In this document: positions 8,668 to 17,782 of the stretch, in pieces
Position numbering within the stretch: position 1 is the stretch's first letter
Layout of the letters: each line of letters opens with the position of its first letter
DNA from: Mobilicoccus sp032056465
Lineage (GTDB): Bacteria; Actinomycetota; Actinomycetes; Actinomycetales; Dermatophilaceae
Length of the DNA stretch: 64,000 nt
NCBI RefSeq assembly: GCF_032056465.1
Contig: NZ_DAMBCL010000012.1
Strand: one strand, 5' to 3'
Made by a program: the position numbers and the translations under genes
The notes under the pieces: generated by a model
Told to the model about the DNA's origin: nothing
Seen by the model: the letters and a program-made list of their open reading frames with translations, nothing else
The model's database searches: none

Positions 8668-9516
8668 TCAGGCCTGCGACCGCCGCTCGGCGACCTCGAC
8701 GACGTTCGAGAGCAGCATCGCGCGGGTCATCGGGCCGACGCCGCCGGGGTTGGGGGTGAGCCAGCCGGCGACCTCCGCGACGTCCTCGGCCACGTCACCG
8801 GCGACCTTGCCGTCACGGCGCGAGACGCCCACGTCGAGAACGGCCGCGCCCGGCTTGACCATGTCCTTCGTGATGATCCCGGGGACGCCCGCAGCCGCGA
8901 CGATGATGTCGGCCTCCCGGGTGTGAGCGGCGAGATCCGTCGTGCCCGTGTGGCAGAGGGTCACGGTCGCGTTCTCGGACTTGCGGGTGAGGATGAGGCC
9001 GAGCGGACGGCCGACGGTGAGACCACGTCCGACGACGACGACCTCGGCCCCCGCGATCGGCACGTCGAAGCGACGCAGCAACTCGACGATGCCGACGGGC
9101 GTGCAGGGCAGCGGCGCGGGGCGGTTCATCACGAGTGAGCCGAGGTTGAAGGGGTGGAGGCCGTCGACGTCCTTCTCCGGGTCGATGCGCGAGAGGAGCG
9201 CGAACTCGTCGAGACCGGTGGGCTGCTGGACGATGTAGCCCGTGCAGGTCGGGTCGGCGTTGAGGTCGTCGATGACGGCCTCGACCTCGGCCTGCGTCGC
9301 GTCGGCAGGGAGGTCCTTGCGGATGCTGTGGATGCCGACCTCGGCACAGTCCTTGTGCTTGGCGGCGACGTACCACGTGGAGGCGGGGTCGTCACCGACG
9401 AGCACGGTCGCGAGGCCGGGCGTGACGCCCCGCGTCGCAAGCGCGTCGATCCGGGCTTTGAGCTCCGTCTTGATCGTCGCGAGGGTCGCCTTGCCGTCGA
9501 GAAGTTTCGCAGTCAC
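8668..9516 (-). CDS. folD: Bifunctional methylenetetrahydrofolate dehydrogenase / cyclohydrolase
   Basis: FolD converts 5,10-methylene-THF to 10-formyl-THF and so feeds the PurN and PurH formyl-transfer steps encoded a few kilobases away. Signature motifs are present: the catalytic region TWYVAAKHKDCAEVGI with its Lys, KDVDGLHPFNLGSL, the NADP-binding VVVGRGLTVGRPLG, and the C-terminal LTPNPGGVGPMTRAML. The GTG at 9516 gives 282 residues and has GGAGG 9 nt upstream. An ATG three codons earlier (9525) abuts that ribosome-binding site and is less likely. Confidence 0.96.
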   Translation of the reverse strand: MTAKLLDGKATLATIKTELKARIDALATRGVTPGLATVLVGDDPASTWYVAAKHKDCAEVGIHSIRKDLPADATQAEVEAVIDDLNADPTCTGYIVQQPTGLDEFALLSRIDPEKDVDGLHPFNLGSLVMNRPAPLPCTPVGIVELLRRFDVPIAGAEVVVVGRGLTVGRPLGLILTRKSENATVTLCHTGTTDLAAHTREADIIVAAAGVPGIITKDMVKPGAAVLDVGVSRRDGKVAGDVAEDVAEVAGWLTPNPGGVGPMTRAMLLSNVVEVAERRSQA

Positions 9517-9646
9517 GAGGCCCATCCTCCCACCGTGGCCCCACCCCTCCCGACGCCGTCTCGCTCTCGCCGGTGGGTGCGTCCGTCCGCGCGCCGCTGT
9601 CGTGCCCGGTATCCCAGCGCGCTGGTCCGCGCCGGACCGGCCTCTC

Positions 9647-9652
9647 TATCCT
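9647..9652 (+). promoter_or_regulatory. -10 element of a leaderless promoter for the lipoprotein gene
   Basis: TATCCT ends 6 nt before the GTG at 9659, so transcription would start on the start codon itself. There is no ribosome-binding site. Leaderless mRNAs of this layout are common in actinobacteria, and this spacing supports the chosen start. Confidence 0.5.
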
Positions 9653-9658
9653 CGCGAG

Positions 9659-10483
9659 GTGAGAACTCGCCGATCCTCCCTTGTCGCAACCGTGTTCGCG
9701 GCCGCGACCCTCGCAGGGTGCGGCGGGCTGGGCCTCCCGCCCACGGCCCCCCTGTCGACGACAGGAGCTGCGACCCTCACCCCGGGCACGCAGCCCCCCT
9801 CCCCCGCTCCGACAGCGACGTCATCGGCCCCCTCGGATCCCGCCGCCGGATCCCCCACGGCCTCGACACCCGCCCCCGGCGCGACGAGCGGAGAGGCCGA
9901 CGCCCCTGCCGACACCGTGTGGCGGATGAAGGGAGGCAACGGCAGCGCCGCCCCGCTGCTCGTGCCGACCTCGGCGCTTCCGTCGGGTTGGACCGCGACG
10001 AAGGCCCGCGACACCCGCGGTTACCGGATGACCGTGTGTGGGGTCGACCTCGAACCCTCCGAGCCCGTCGACGGCGCACAGCAGAACTGGCGACGGTCAT
10101 CCGGCGGGCCCTATCTCGAACAGCACGTGCGGGTGTACCCCGACGCGACGGCACAACGGGTCGTGGCGGCCCTCGCCCGGAAGATGCCGGGCTGCACGAC
10201 GTACACCGCCAAGGACGACAAGGGCCAGAGCACGTTCGCGGTCGAGAAGCGCGCGCTCAAGGGGGCGCCGTCGGGCACCGTGGCCTGGCGGCAGAGGGTG
10301 CCGCTCGTCGTGCCCGTCGCGGCGTCCGGACCCACCGCGACCCCGACGACCCGCACCGTCGAGGTCGTCCAGGACGTCGCCGTGCGCCGGGTCGGGGCGG
10401 CTGTCGTCCTCGTCAACGCCTATGCGGTGGAGGCCGACCCCGACGACGCCGTGCTCGTCACCGCGCTCACCGAGGCCGGCTGA
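9659..10483 (+). CDS. Putative lipoprotein of unknown function
   Basis: This is a 274-residue exported lipoprotein. The start MRTRRSSL is followed by a hydrophobic core and the lipobox L18-A-G-C21, so Cys21 should be lipidated and the protein anchored outside the membrane. Residues about 28-80 form a Pro/Thr/Ala/Ser-rich linker. The rest is a compact domain with SALPSGWTATKARDTRGYRM and two further Cys (in MTVCGVDLE and MPGCTTYTA) that could form a disulfide. This layout resembles actinobacterial sensor-like or PknH-sensor-type extracytoplasmic domains, but I cannot assign a family. It is convergent with the DMT transporter gene. Confidence 0.7.
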   Translation: MRTRRSSLVATVFAAATLAGCGGLGLPPTAPLSTTGAATLTPGTQPPSPAPTATSSAPSDPAAGSPTASTPAPGATSGEADAPADTVWRMKGGNGSAAPLLVPTSALPSGWTATKARDTRGYRMTVCGVDLEPSEPVDGAQQNWRRSSGGPYLEQHVRVYPDATAQRVVAALARKMPGCTTYTAKDDKGQSTFAVEKRALKGAPSGTVAWRQRVPLVVPVAASGPTATPTTRTVEVVQDVAVRRVGAAVVLVNAYAVEADPDDAVLVTALTEAG

Positions 10484-10755
10484 GCCCGCGCCTCCGACGG
10501 GAGACGCCTCGGGCGAGCTCCGGCGCCCACGCCGCTGCTCAACTGGACTGCCACCCGGCACGAACCGGGAACACCACCGGAGGCCCTACCGCCGCCGGGA
10601 CGCGCACGGACGACCGTGACCGGGGCCGACGTCGCGAGCCCGGTCGCAACCGACCGGTCAGGCTTCCCGCTTCGTGCCACGACCGGCCGGGACCCCGACG
10701 TCTGGAGACGTGGCCCGTGCGACGTGGCAGGTGACGCGGGGCGGAGGTGCCGAGG

Positions 10756-11823
10756 TCAGGCGGCGGCCGGTGGGGCGGCGGCCGCCGCCCGGGCGCGGCG
10801 CACGGTGGCGCGGCGGCCGGCGACGGCGGCGAACGCCGCGGAGGTCAGCGTGACCGCGACGCCGACGAGCACGAGTGGCGACAGATGGGAGGCGCCCCCG
10901 AGGACGTCGACGAGCACGGCGCCGATGAGCTGGCCCGACAGGGTGAGCAGGGTCGCGAGCAGCACCCCGAGGTAGTGGACGACGAGGGCGCCGACGCCGA
11001 CGAACACGATGCCGATGACGCCGCCGAGGAACGTCCACGCCGGGGAGTCCCACGTGCGGGGCGGGGTCCACGTGCCGCGGAGGACCTGCGCGAGGAGCAC
11101 CCCGCCGATGAGCACGAGACCCCACGTGAAGTTCACCCACGTCGTCGACACGATGTTTCCGGAGTGCCGGTTGACCCGGCCGTTGATCGCCTGCTGCACG
11201 GCCATGCCGGCCCCCGCGACGACGGCGAGGAACACCGGCGCGAGGACGAGCGCGTGGTCTCCTCCGCCGCGCCCGAGCGAGGCGAGCGCGACGCCTGCGA
11301 TCGTGCCGAGCGCACCGAGCACCCGGGTCCACGTCACGGGCGCCTTGCCCGCCGGTCCGAGTCCGACCGAGTCGACGAGCAGGGCGTTGAGCGTCTGCCC
11401 GCCGACGATGGCGATCGTGAACAGCGCGACCCCGATCTGCGGCACGCTCCACGTCTGGGCGACGACGAAGAAGCCGCCGCCGAGCCCACCGAGGAACATC
11501 CACCAGCGCAGGCTGTCGCCGCGATAGGCGCGGTGGGCCTCGACGAGGCCGCCTCGGACCTTCGGGTGCAGCATCGCGAGGGTGAGCAGGAGCCACCCGC
11601 TGCCGAACGACCAGAGTGCGGCGTCGATCGCCGAGCCGAACACCGTCGCGAGGGTGCCGTTGGCGCGCGACTGCACGGCGCCGAGGGCGCCGGCGATGAA
11701 CGTCGCGATGCCCGCGACGATGACGACACCACTCGCCCGCTCCGGCGTGAGGCCGGAGCGGGCGGGAGGTGCAGGGTCCGCGGAGGCCGGGTCGGGAGGA
11801 ACCGGCGATGAATCAGTGGGCAA
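10756..11823 (-). CDS. DMT-superfamily transporter, DUF606/YdcZ-like double repeat
   Basis: This integral membrane protein of about 355 residues has a soluble N-terminus of 40 residues followed by about ten hydrophobic segments in two similar halves. GALGAVQSRANGTLA in the first half matches GAGMAVQQAINGRVN in the second, the hallmark of paired DUF606 (YdcZ) domains. Substrates of this branch are unknown. No ATG or GTG is available before the first helix, so a TTG at 11823 is proposed, which overlaps the end of purH by 11 nt and would make it translationally coupled. The start is uncertain and the coding assignment is firm. Confidence 0.8.
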   Translation of the reverse strand: MPTDSSPVPPDPASADPAPPARSGLTPERASGVVIVAGIATFIAGALGAVQSRANGTLATVFGSAIDAALWSFGSGWLLLTLAMLHPKVRGGLVEAHRAYRGDSLRWWMFLGGLGGGFFVVAQTWSVPQIGVALFTIAIVGGQTLNALLVDSVGLGPAGKAPVTWTRVLGALGTIAGVALASLGRGGGDHALVLAPVFLAVVAGAGMAVQQAINGRVNRHSGNIVSTTWVNFTWGLVLIGGVLLAQVLRGTWTPPRTWDSPAWTFLGGVIGIVFVGVGALVVHYLGVLLATLLTLSGQLIGAVLVDVLGGASHLSPLVLVGVAVTLTSAAFAAVAGRRATVRRARAAAAAPPAAA

Positions 11824-13480
11824 AGTGACGCGTCCCGGTGAAGTAGAGGGTGACGCCGCGCTCGCGGCAGAGGTCGATGGTCTCCCCGTCGCGGATGGAC
11901 CCACCGGGCGCGACGATCGCCCGCACGCCGGCGTCGACGAGGATCTGCGGGCCGTCGGCGAACGGGAAGAAGGCGTCGGAGGACGCGACCGAACCACGGG
12001 CCCGCTCCTCCCCCGCGCGCTCGACGGCGAGACGGCAGGAGTCGACGCGGTTGACCTGGCCCATGCCGACGCCGACCGAGGCCCCGTCCGAGGCGAGGAG
12101 GATCGCGTTCGACTTCGTCGCCCTGACTGCGCGCCAGGCGAACTGGAGGTCGCGCAGTGTGCTCTCGTCGGCGGCGTCCCCGGCGACGAGAGTCCAGCGG
12201 GAGGCGTCGTCGCCGTGCCCGGCGGTGGGCGCGTCGTCGTCCTTCTCCTCGATCTCGGCGTCGATGCGATCGACGCTCTGCACGAGCAGGCCGCCGCTGA
12301 TGGGACGCTGCTCGAACTCGGTCCCGGGCCCGCGCGGGTCGTCCGAATCCGGCGAGCCCACCTGCAGGAGGCGGATGTTCTTCTTCGCGGTGAGGATCTC
12401 GAGCGCCTCGGGGTCGAACCCGGGGGCGGCCACCACCTCGGTGAAGATGTCCTTGACCGTCGTCGCCATCGCGGGCGTGACCGTGCGGTTGGTCGCGATG
12501 ACCCCGCCGAAGGCCGACAGGGGGTCGCACTCGTGGGCGCGGCGGTGGGCTTCCGCGATGTCGTCGCCCTCGTCGGCGATCGCGATGCCGCACGGGTTGT
12601 TGTGCTTGACGACGGCGCAGGTCGGCACGTCACCGTGGTCGTGCGCGGCGCGCCACGCGGCGTCGGCGTCGACGTAGTTGTTGTAGCTCATCGCCTTGCC
12701 GTGCAGGAGGGTCGCGCCCGCGATGCCGCCGCCCTCGCCGCTGCGGTAGAGCGCCGCGCGCTGGTGGGGGTTCTCGCCGTAGCGCAGTCCCTGGACGCGC
12801 TCGTAGGTGGAACCGGTGAACGCCGGGAAGCCCGTGCCGTCGTCGGTGTCGGCGTACCCCTGCGCCATCCAGCTCGCGACGGCCACGTCGTAGGCGGCGG
12901 TGTGGGCGAAGGCGTCGGCGGCGAGCCGCTTGCGCTCCGCGAGGGTGAACCCGCCCCGGCCGAGCGCGGTGACGGCGTCCGCGTACTGCGCGGGCGAGGT
13001 GAGCACGGCGACGCTCGGGTGGTTCTTCGCCGCGGCGCGGACCATCGACGGGCCGCCGATGTCGATCTGCTCGACGCACTCGTCGGGCGTCGCGCCGGAG
13101 GCGACGGTCTCCCGGAAGGGGTAGAGGTTGACCGCGACGAGCTCGAACGGGGCGACCCCGAGCTCGTCGAGCTGGCGCAGGTGATCGGCCTTGCGGGTGT
13201 CGGCGAGGAGCCCGGCGTGGACGCGGGGGTGCAGGGTCTTGACGCGGCCCTCCAGGCACTCCGGGAAGCCCGTGAGCTCCTCGACGCGGGTGACCGGCAG
13301 CCCGAGCTTCTCGATCGCCGCGGCGGAGCCACCTGTGGAGACCAGCTCGACGCCCGCCTCGTGCAGGGCCGTGACGAGCTCGGCGAGGCCGGCCTTGTCG
13401 TAGACGGAGACGAGGGCCCGGCGGATCGGGCGACGGGTCTCGGGGGCCGACTCGGTGGTCTGGGCAGGGGTGGGGGGCAT
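11813..13480 (-). CDS. purH: AICAR transformylase / IMP cyclohydrolase
   Basis: PurH catalyses the last two steps of de novo IMP synthesis: formylation of AICAR (ZMP) by 10-formyl-THF, then ring closure. The N-terminal cyclohydrolase domain begins RRALVSVYDKAGLAELV and includes STGGSAAAIEKLG. The C-terminal transformylase domain holds YGENPHQRAALY, SYNNYVDADAAW and VVKHNNPCGIA with the catalytic Lys-His. At 555 residues it is slightly longer than usual, with an acidic insertion (IEEKDDDAPTAGHGDDAS). The ATG at 13480 has AGGAG 8 nt upstream. A ZTP riboswitch precedes it, so expression should rise when ZMP/ZTP builds up under folate shortage. Confidence 0.96.
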   Translation of the reverse strand: MPPTPAQTTESAPETRRPIRRALVSVYDKAGLAELVTALHEAGVELVSTGGSAAAIEKLGLPVTRVEELTGFPECLEGRVKTLHPRVHAGLLADTRKADHLRQLDELGVAPFELVAVNLYPFRETVASGATPDECVEQIDIGGPSMVRAAAKNHPSVAVLTSPAQYADAVTALGRGGFTLAERKRLAADAFAHTAAYDVAVASWMAQGYADTDDGTGFPAFTGSTYERVQGLRYGENPHQRAALYRSGEGGGIAGATLLHGKAMSYNNYVDADAAWRAAHDHGDVPTCAVVKHNNPCGIAIADEGDDIAEAHRRAHECDPLSAFGGVIATNRTVTPAMATTVKDIFTEVVAAPGFDPEALEILTAKKNIRLLQVGSPDSDDPRGPGTEFEQRPISGGLLVQSVDRIDAEIEEKDDDAPTAGHGDDASRWTLVAGDAADESTLRDLQFAWRAVRATKSNAILLASDGASVGVGMGQVNRVDSCRLAVERAGEERARGSVASSDAFFPFADGPQILVDAGVRAIVAPGGSIRDGETIDLCRERGVTLYFTGTRHFAH

Positions 13481-13524
13481 GCGCGCGCTCCTGTGAGGTC
13501 TCGTGGACGGAACTCGTTCGTGCT

Positions 13525-13592
13525 GCGGCACCCAGGCGGGCGATGCCGGCGGCGACACTCCCCGGTGGTCACCCACCCGCGCCAGTCGTGTG
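13525..13592 (-). promoter_or_regulatory. ZTP (pfl) riboswitch aptamer upstream of purH
   Basis: On the minus strand the purH leader contains, in order, the conserved blocks of the pfl/ZTP aptamer: CGACTGGCG (13588-13580), a short helix, CCACCGGGGAG (13568-13558), a variable linker, and CCGCCTGGG (13539-13531). The last block differs from the commonest form only in the two bases that follow it. This class senses ZTP/ZMP, the purH substrate, and switches on folate and purine genes. The leader after the aptamer holds the AGGAG ribosome-binding site 8 nt before the ATG and no long T-tract, so control by ribosome-site access is more likely than by termination (inference). Confidence 0.9.
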
Positions 13593-13597
13593 CCCCC

Positions 13598-13603
13598 ACC
13601 CTA
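13598..13603 (-). promoter_or_regulatory. -10 element of the purH promoter
   Basis: TAGGGT reads 13603 to 13598 on the minus strand. A start about 7 nt further on would begin the RNA at the first bases of the ZTP aptamer, which supports both calls. No good -35 was identified. Confidence 0.5.
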
Positions 13604-14022
13604 TCGCCGCGTGTCACCCGCCTGTGCCGTCGGTCGCTGCGGGGAGGTGACGCACGGTCTCGTGACCGGAGAAGGCCCGGTCGGCCGAGCGAGGAGAGCG
13701 GGCCTGCGGCGGCGCGAGCAGCCACCGGCGCAGGGCGAGGCTCCGGCCAAGCCGGCGGGCGGCGGGATGTCCGCCGCCGACGTGCTCGCGACGCCGCCCG
13801 CGTCGAGAGGACCGCGCCCCGTGGTCGGTGCCGGGTCATCGGCGGGACGAGGGCGGAGCCCCGCGAGGGGCGGCGCCGAGTGGCCCCGACGGGCCGAGAG
13901 CGTGGCGGGCGACGTGGCCTGGCGCCGACGATCGGTGCGGACGACCACGGTCGCGGTCGGTCGCGTCGGCAGCGGCGCCCCTGCCTCGGAGTCGATGGTC
14001 GACGGCGGCACCGACACTCCGG
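13604..14022. other. 419-bp intergenic stretch between purN and the purH promoter
   Basis: No convincing gene is seen in any frame. Open frames cross the region, but they are Arg/Pro/Gly-rich translations typical of non-coding high-GC DNA. The one clear structure is an 8-bp perfect hairpin at 13758-13778 (GGCGGCGG with CCGCCGCC, loop GATGT), which could end purN transcription. The purH promoter lies at the low end. Confidence 0.5.
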
Positions 14023-14631
14023 TCAGCCCGCGACGCCGACCCGCACGCGTCGACCGTCGACGGTCCAGCTCTCGCGGGCGAGGCGTCCCACGACCTCGAC
14101 GAGCATCGCTCGCTCCTCGACCTTGATGCGGTCGTGGAGGGACTCCTCGGTGTCGGTGTCGCGCACCTCGACGGTGCGTTGGGCGATGATCGGCCCGGTG
14201 TCCACGCCCGCGTCGACGAAGTGCGCCGTACAACCCGTCACGCGCACCCCGTAGGCGAGGGCGTCGGCGACCCCATGAGCTCCGGGGAAGCTGGGCAACA
14301 GCGCCGGGTGGGTGTTGACGACGCGGCCGTCGAAACGGGTGAGGAACGCTGCACCGAGGATCTTCATGAACCCGGCGCCGACGACGAGGTCGGGCTCGAA
14401 CGCCAGGACCTCCTCGGCGAGCGCCACGTCCCAGGCGACGCGGTCGCGGTGATCACGCACGCGGACGACGAAGGTCGGAATGCCTGCTCGTTCCGCGCGG
14501 GCGAGGCCCTCGATACCGTCACGATCGGCTCCGACGGCGACGATCTGCACGCCGTACGCCGGATCGGCCGCAGCATCGACAAGGGCCTGCAGGTTGGTTC
14601 CACCACCGGAGACGAGCACGACGACACGCAT
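14023..14631 (-). CDS. purN: Phosphoribosylglycinamide formyltransferase
   Basis: PurN transfers a formyl group from 10-formyl-THF to GAR in the third step of purine synthesis. The 202-residue protein has the phosphate-binding SGGGTNLQAL, the catalytic Asn106 and His108 in NTHPALLPSFPGAH, and Asp144 in DAGVDTGPII, the full N-H-D set of GAR transformylases. It lies 87 bp downstream of the PerM-like gene on the same strand, and the two are paired in many actinobacteria. It is separated from purH by 542 bp that include an independent riboswitch promoter. Confidence 0.96.
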   Translation of the reverse strand: MRVVVLVSGGGTNLQALVDAAADPAYGVQIVAVGADRDGIEGLARAERAGIPTFVVRVRDHRDRVAWDVALAEEVLAFEPDLVVGAGFMKILGAAFLTRFDGRVVNTHPALLPSFPGAHGVADALAYGVRVTGCTAHFVDAGVDTGPIIAQRTVEVRDTDTEESLHDRIKVEERAMLVEVVGRLARESWTVDGRRVRVGVAG

Positions 14632-14718
14632 GGACCGAACTCTACGGGTGCGGCCGGGTCGGCTCGATGACGTCGCCGAGGGAGGGGTGGCTGCCAGGGG
14701 TGCAGGCGGCGTCGGGGG

Positions 14719-16746
14719 TCAGCGATCCCGTCGGGGCGATCGGCCCCGACGCCGCAGGGCGCGATCGCTCGCCGAGGCATCCCGTCCGAGCTCACGCCCG
14801 TTCCCCGTCACATCCGCGTCACGGGGTTCCTCCGCCGAGGGTCGCCGACGACGTCGGGCCTCGCCCTCGGCCGTCCGAGGCGGGGGACGCTCGTCGATCC
14901 GCTCGCCCCGCTCCTCTCGACGGCCGCGGACCGCGCCACCCGTGCCGTTGCCCTCGGACGGCGCACCCTCGTCACGTCGGACGGCGTCGGCCGCCGCCCG
15001 GGGCCGCCGCGCCCCGCCCGAGCTCGCGCGAGACCGCGTGGGCTCGTCGCGGCGAGCAGCCTCCCCGTCCCGACGAGGACCACCACCCGCACCGCGGTCC
15101 GTGCCGGGCGACGCGGACTCCTCTCGACCGTCAGCGCCCGATGACCGGCGGGGTCGCCCCCCGCCGCCCGTGGTCTCGCGCGGCGGCGCACCCTCACCAC
15201 GCCGAGCGGCGTCCACGTCGGGGCCCGGGCGACCTGCGACGCCGTTCCGGGGGCGCCGGGTCGGGGACCGATCGGGTCCGGCGGCGTCGACCCTCCGGCG
15301 AGAGCCACCGTCACGGCCGTCCGCCCCCGGAGACCTCGGAGCGTCGTCGCGCTCGCCCGCGCGGGCAGTCCTGCGGGGAGGCGCCTCGACCTCGGTGCGC
15401 CGACGCGTGCCCCGCGTCCCGTCCGGGGTGGCGGAGGGGTCGTCGACGTCGGGTCGGGTCGACGCACGGCCCTCGGCCCGCGCCTCGTCACGTGGCGGGG
15501 CCTCTCGGCGACGCGCGAGACGCACACCGGTGACGGACGCGACGAGAAGGGCGACGCCGCCGACCTCGCCGGTGAGGGCGAGCGCCGTGAGCACGGGGTC
15601 GACGCCGACGTGCGCGAAGCGTCCGGCACCCACGGGCCCGGAGGCCGCGACGGAGATGACGAGCATCGCGAGGGCGTAGAGCGCGATCGCCACCCCGGTG
15701 ACCCGCATCCGCGCCGCCCACGTGCGTTCGCTGTGCCGCGCGCACGACCACCCGAGGAGCACACCGATGAGCAGGGGGACGGCGACGCCGGCCGGGGTCC
15801 ACCCCGGCATGGGACCGGGAGGCGGCACGGCCGCGAGGACCGGGACCATCGGGATGACCCCGGGCCCGGAATGCGACCACGTGACCGCGGTGTCACCGCC
15901 GAGGCCGAATCCCGGACCGGCGAGCCACGAGGCTCCCCAGACCGCGAGCGTCGGCAGATAGCCGAGCTGGATGAGCGTGAGCAACGTGCCCCCGACGACC
16001 CCGCCGCCCAACCGGGCGTACACCTCGCCGACCTGCCACGCGGAGAGCGCGATCGCGACGACGACCAGCAGCGCGCCCGAGACGAGGGTCGCGATCACGG
16101 CTCCGGCCGCGGGGCGGATCGCGTGCCCGACCCAGGTGGGCACGTACTCGCGCCGCGCCCATTCCACGCGCGGCGCGAGGTCACCGAGGTGGCCGTGGAA
16201 CCCGGGTCGCAGTGCGAGTCCGAACGCGAGCACGGACACGACGAACGCCCCGAGGATCGTGGCGGCGAACGACGGTCGCGCCCCGCCGAGGTGGGCGCCG
16301 AAGCCGATGACGACACCCGTGAGGACGTATCCCGCGACGAACGACGCCATCGTCGCCACCACGTCGCGGCGTACCCCGCCGAACCCCCGCATGCGGGGTG
16401 AGCGGGTGGTGCGCGACGGGACGACCCGCTGCGCCGAGAACCACGCACACAGCAGCGGCCACCCGGTGAGCAGCCAGGGGATGAGCCCGACGCTGCCCTT
16501 GTCGAGCGCGAGCGGAGCACCGTGGGAGAAGCACCAGGCCGCGAGCCCGGCGCTGACGGTCGTGCCGGCGGACTCGGAGCCGCCGGCGCCCGTCAGCCAC
16601 CCCAGCACGGCGAGGACGACGACCATCGTCGCCGACACGACGGCTGCGCCGACGCCGGATCCACCGGCGATCAACCAGTCGGGCAGGACCTCTTCCTCCG
16701 AGGACGGGCCGGGGTGCTCTCTCACACGCATCAGGGTGTCACGCAT
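14719..16746 (-). CDS. perM: PerM-like (DUF6350) polytopic membrane protein with long charged tail
   Basis: The first 415 residues contain about ten hydrophobic segments with the G/A/V-rich composition of the DUF6350 family. The mycobacterial member PerM is linked to cell division, and the location directly before purN matches that family. Residues about 416-675 form an exceptionally long, low-complexity cytoplasmic tail made almost entirely of R, E, D, G, A, P and S, with no hydrophobic residues in long runs. Two start codons (16746 and 16731) are possible. The role in division is inferred from the family and the tail has no known function. Confidence 0.75.
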   Translation of the reverse strand: MRDTLMRVREHPGPSSEEEVLPDWLIAGGSGVGAAVVSATMVVVLAVLGWLTGAGGSESAGTTVSAGLAAWCFSHGAPLALDKGSVGLIPWLLTGWPLLCAWFSAQRVVPSRTTRSPRMRGFGGVRRDVVATMASFVAGYVLTGVVIGFGAHLGGARPSFAATILGAFVVSVLAFGLALRPGFHGHLGDLAPRVEWARREYVPTWVGHAIRPAAGAVIATLVSGALLVVVAIALSAWQVGEVYARLGGGVVGGTLLTLIQLGYLPTLAVWGASWLAGPGFGLGGDTAVTWSHSGPGVIPMVPVLAAVPPPGPMPGWTPAGVAVPLLIGVLLGWSCARHSERTWAARMRVTGVAIALYALAMLVISVAASGPVGAGRFAHVGVDPVLTALALTGEVGGVALLVASVTGVRLARRREAPPRDEARAEGRASTRPDVDDPSATPDGTRGTRRRTEVEAPPRRTARAGERDDAPRSPGADGRDGGSRRRVDAAGPDRSPTRRPRNGVAGRPGPDVDAARRGEGAPPRETTGGGGRPRRSSGADGREESASPGTDRGAGGGPRRDGEAARRDEPTRSRASSGGARRPRAAADAVRRDEGAPSEGNGTGGAVRGRREERGERIDERPPPRTAEGEARRRRRPSAEEPRDADVTGNGRELGRDASASDRALRRRGRSPRRDR

Positions 16747-17116
16747 AGGACGTTCATCCTCGCCCGACCCACGCGCGCCACCGCGTTCCCACGCCGGACG
16801 GCCACCCCGTGCGTGAGGAGCTGCCAGGTCGAGAGCCCGCGGCTGTGGACGACCGCGCCGGCCCTACCCACCCGCCCCCGTCGGGGTGCCACCCTCGGGT
16901 CCGGGGACGGTGCGCCGCACGACGCGACGCGAGGACCCCGGAGGAATCGGCGAGAGAGATCGACGCGGGAGGAATCGACTCGCCACGAGTCGACGCACGA
17001 GCGATCGGCGCGACGTGTCGACCCCGCCACCACGGCGGCGCCCCGTCGCCCCCCGAGCGCCGGCGGCCCGCCGCAACGCCCACACGAATCGACACGGCCC
17101 GAGGGAAGGAGCGCGA
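16747..17116. other. 370-bp divergent intergenic region with an 8-bp inverted repeat
   Basis: This region separates the perM-like gene from the prepilin peptidase gene. TCGACTCG-CCA-CGAGTCGA at 16975-16993 is a perfect 8-bp inverted repeat with a 3-bp spacer, about 125 bp before the peptidase start; it could be an operator. I see no gene: frames that cross it give repetitive Arg/Pro-rich translations. Confidence 0.4.
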
Positions 17117-17782
17117 ATGCCTCACCCCGATCCGTCGTTCCTCGTCGCGGCCGTCGTGCTCGCCGCGCTCACCGGCGTGGGGCTCGAGTCCTGCCACCGA
17201 CGCGGGACCCACCTCCGGGCCGGTGAGGTGCCCCGCCGCCGCCTCCCGGCCGGGGCCCTCCTCGTGCCGACGGTCGCGACGGCGGCGTGGTTCGCCCTGG
17301 TCCTCCCGCACGACACGGTGACCGAGCGCCTCGTCCTCGGACTCCACCTCCTCGTCGGGGTCGCCACGGTGGCCCTCGCCGGCATCGACGTCGCGGTCCA
17401 CCGCCTGCCCGACACCCTCACCGTCCCCCTCACGGGCACCGTGCTCGTGGCGTTCGGACTCACCGCGACCGGACTTCTCGGCCCCGGCGGTGAGGCCGGT
17501 CGGCGCGCCCTCCTCGCCGGGGTCGTCGCGTCGCTCTCGTTGCTCGTCGCCGCCCTCGTCCTCGGTGGGATCGGCCTCGGCGACGTCAAGCTCGCCTGTC
17601 CGCTCGGCGCCGTGCTCGGCTGGCACGGCTGGGACGTCCTGCTCACCGGTGCTGCCCTCGCCTGGCTCCTCGCGGCCCTCGTGGCGCTCTGCGCTCTCGT
17701 CCGCGGCGCCGCCCACCGGGGCACCGCGATCCCCCTCGGACCGTTCCTCGGGCTCGGCGCCCTCCTCGCCGTCGTCCTCTAG
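17117..17782 (+). CDS. Type IV prepilin peptidase (A24 family)
   Basis: This 221-residue membrane aspartic peptidase cleaves type IV-pilin-like leader peptides. Both catalytic aspartates are present: D91 in GIDVAVHRLPD and D156 in GIGLGDVKL. It has about seven hydrophobic segments and lacks the N-terminal methylase domain, like the short TadV/CpaA-type enzymes. The ATG at 17117 has AAGGAG 6 nt upstream. No pilin or secretion gene lies in this window, so its substrate is encoded elsewhere. A hairpin follows between it and sucD. Confidence 0.88.
   Translation: MPHPDPSFLVAAVVLAALTGVGLESCHRRGTHLRAGEVPRRRLPAGALLVPTVATAAWFALVLPHDTVTERLVLGLHLLVGVATVALAGIDVAVHRLPDTLTVPLTGTVLVAFGLTATGLLGPGGEAGRRALLAGVVASLSLLVAALVLGGIGLGDVKLACPLGAVLGWHGWDVLLTGAALAWLLAALVALCALVRGAAHRGTAIPLGPFLGLGALLAVVL

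Noticed and set aside
13503..14126. Open frames in the purN-purH gap
   Set aside because: Their translations are low complexity, they overlap the ZTP riboswitch and purN, and no ribosome-binding site supports them.
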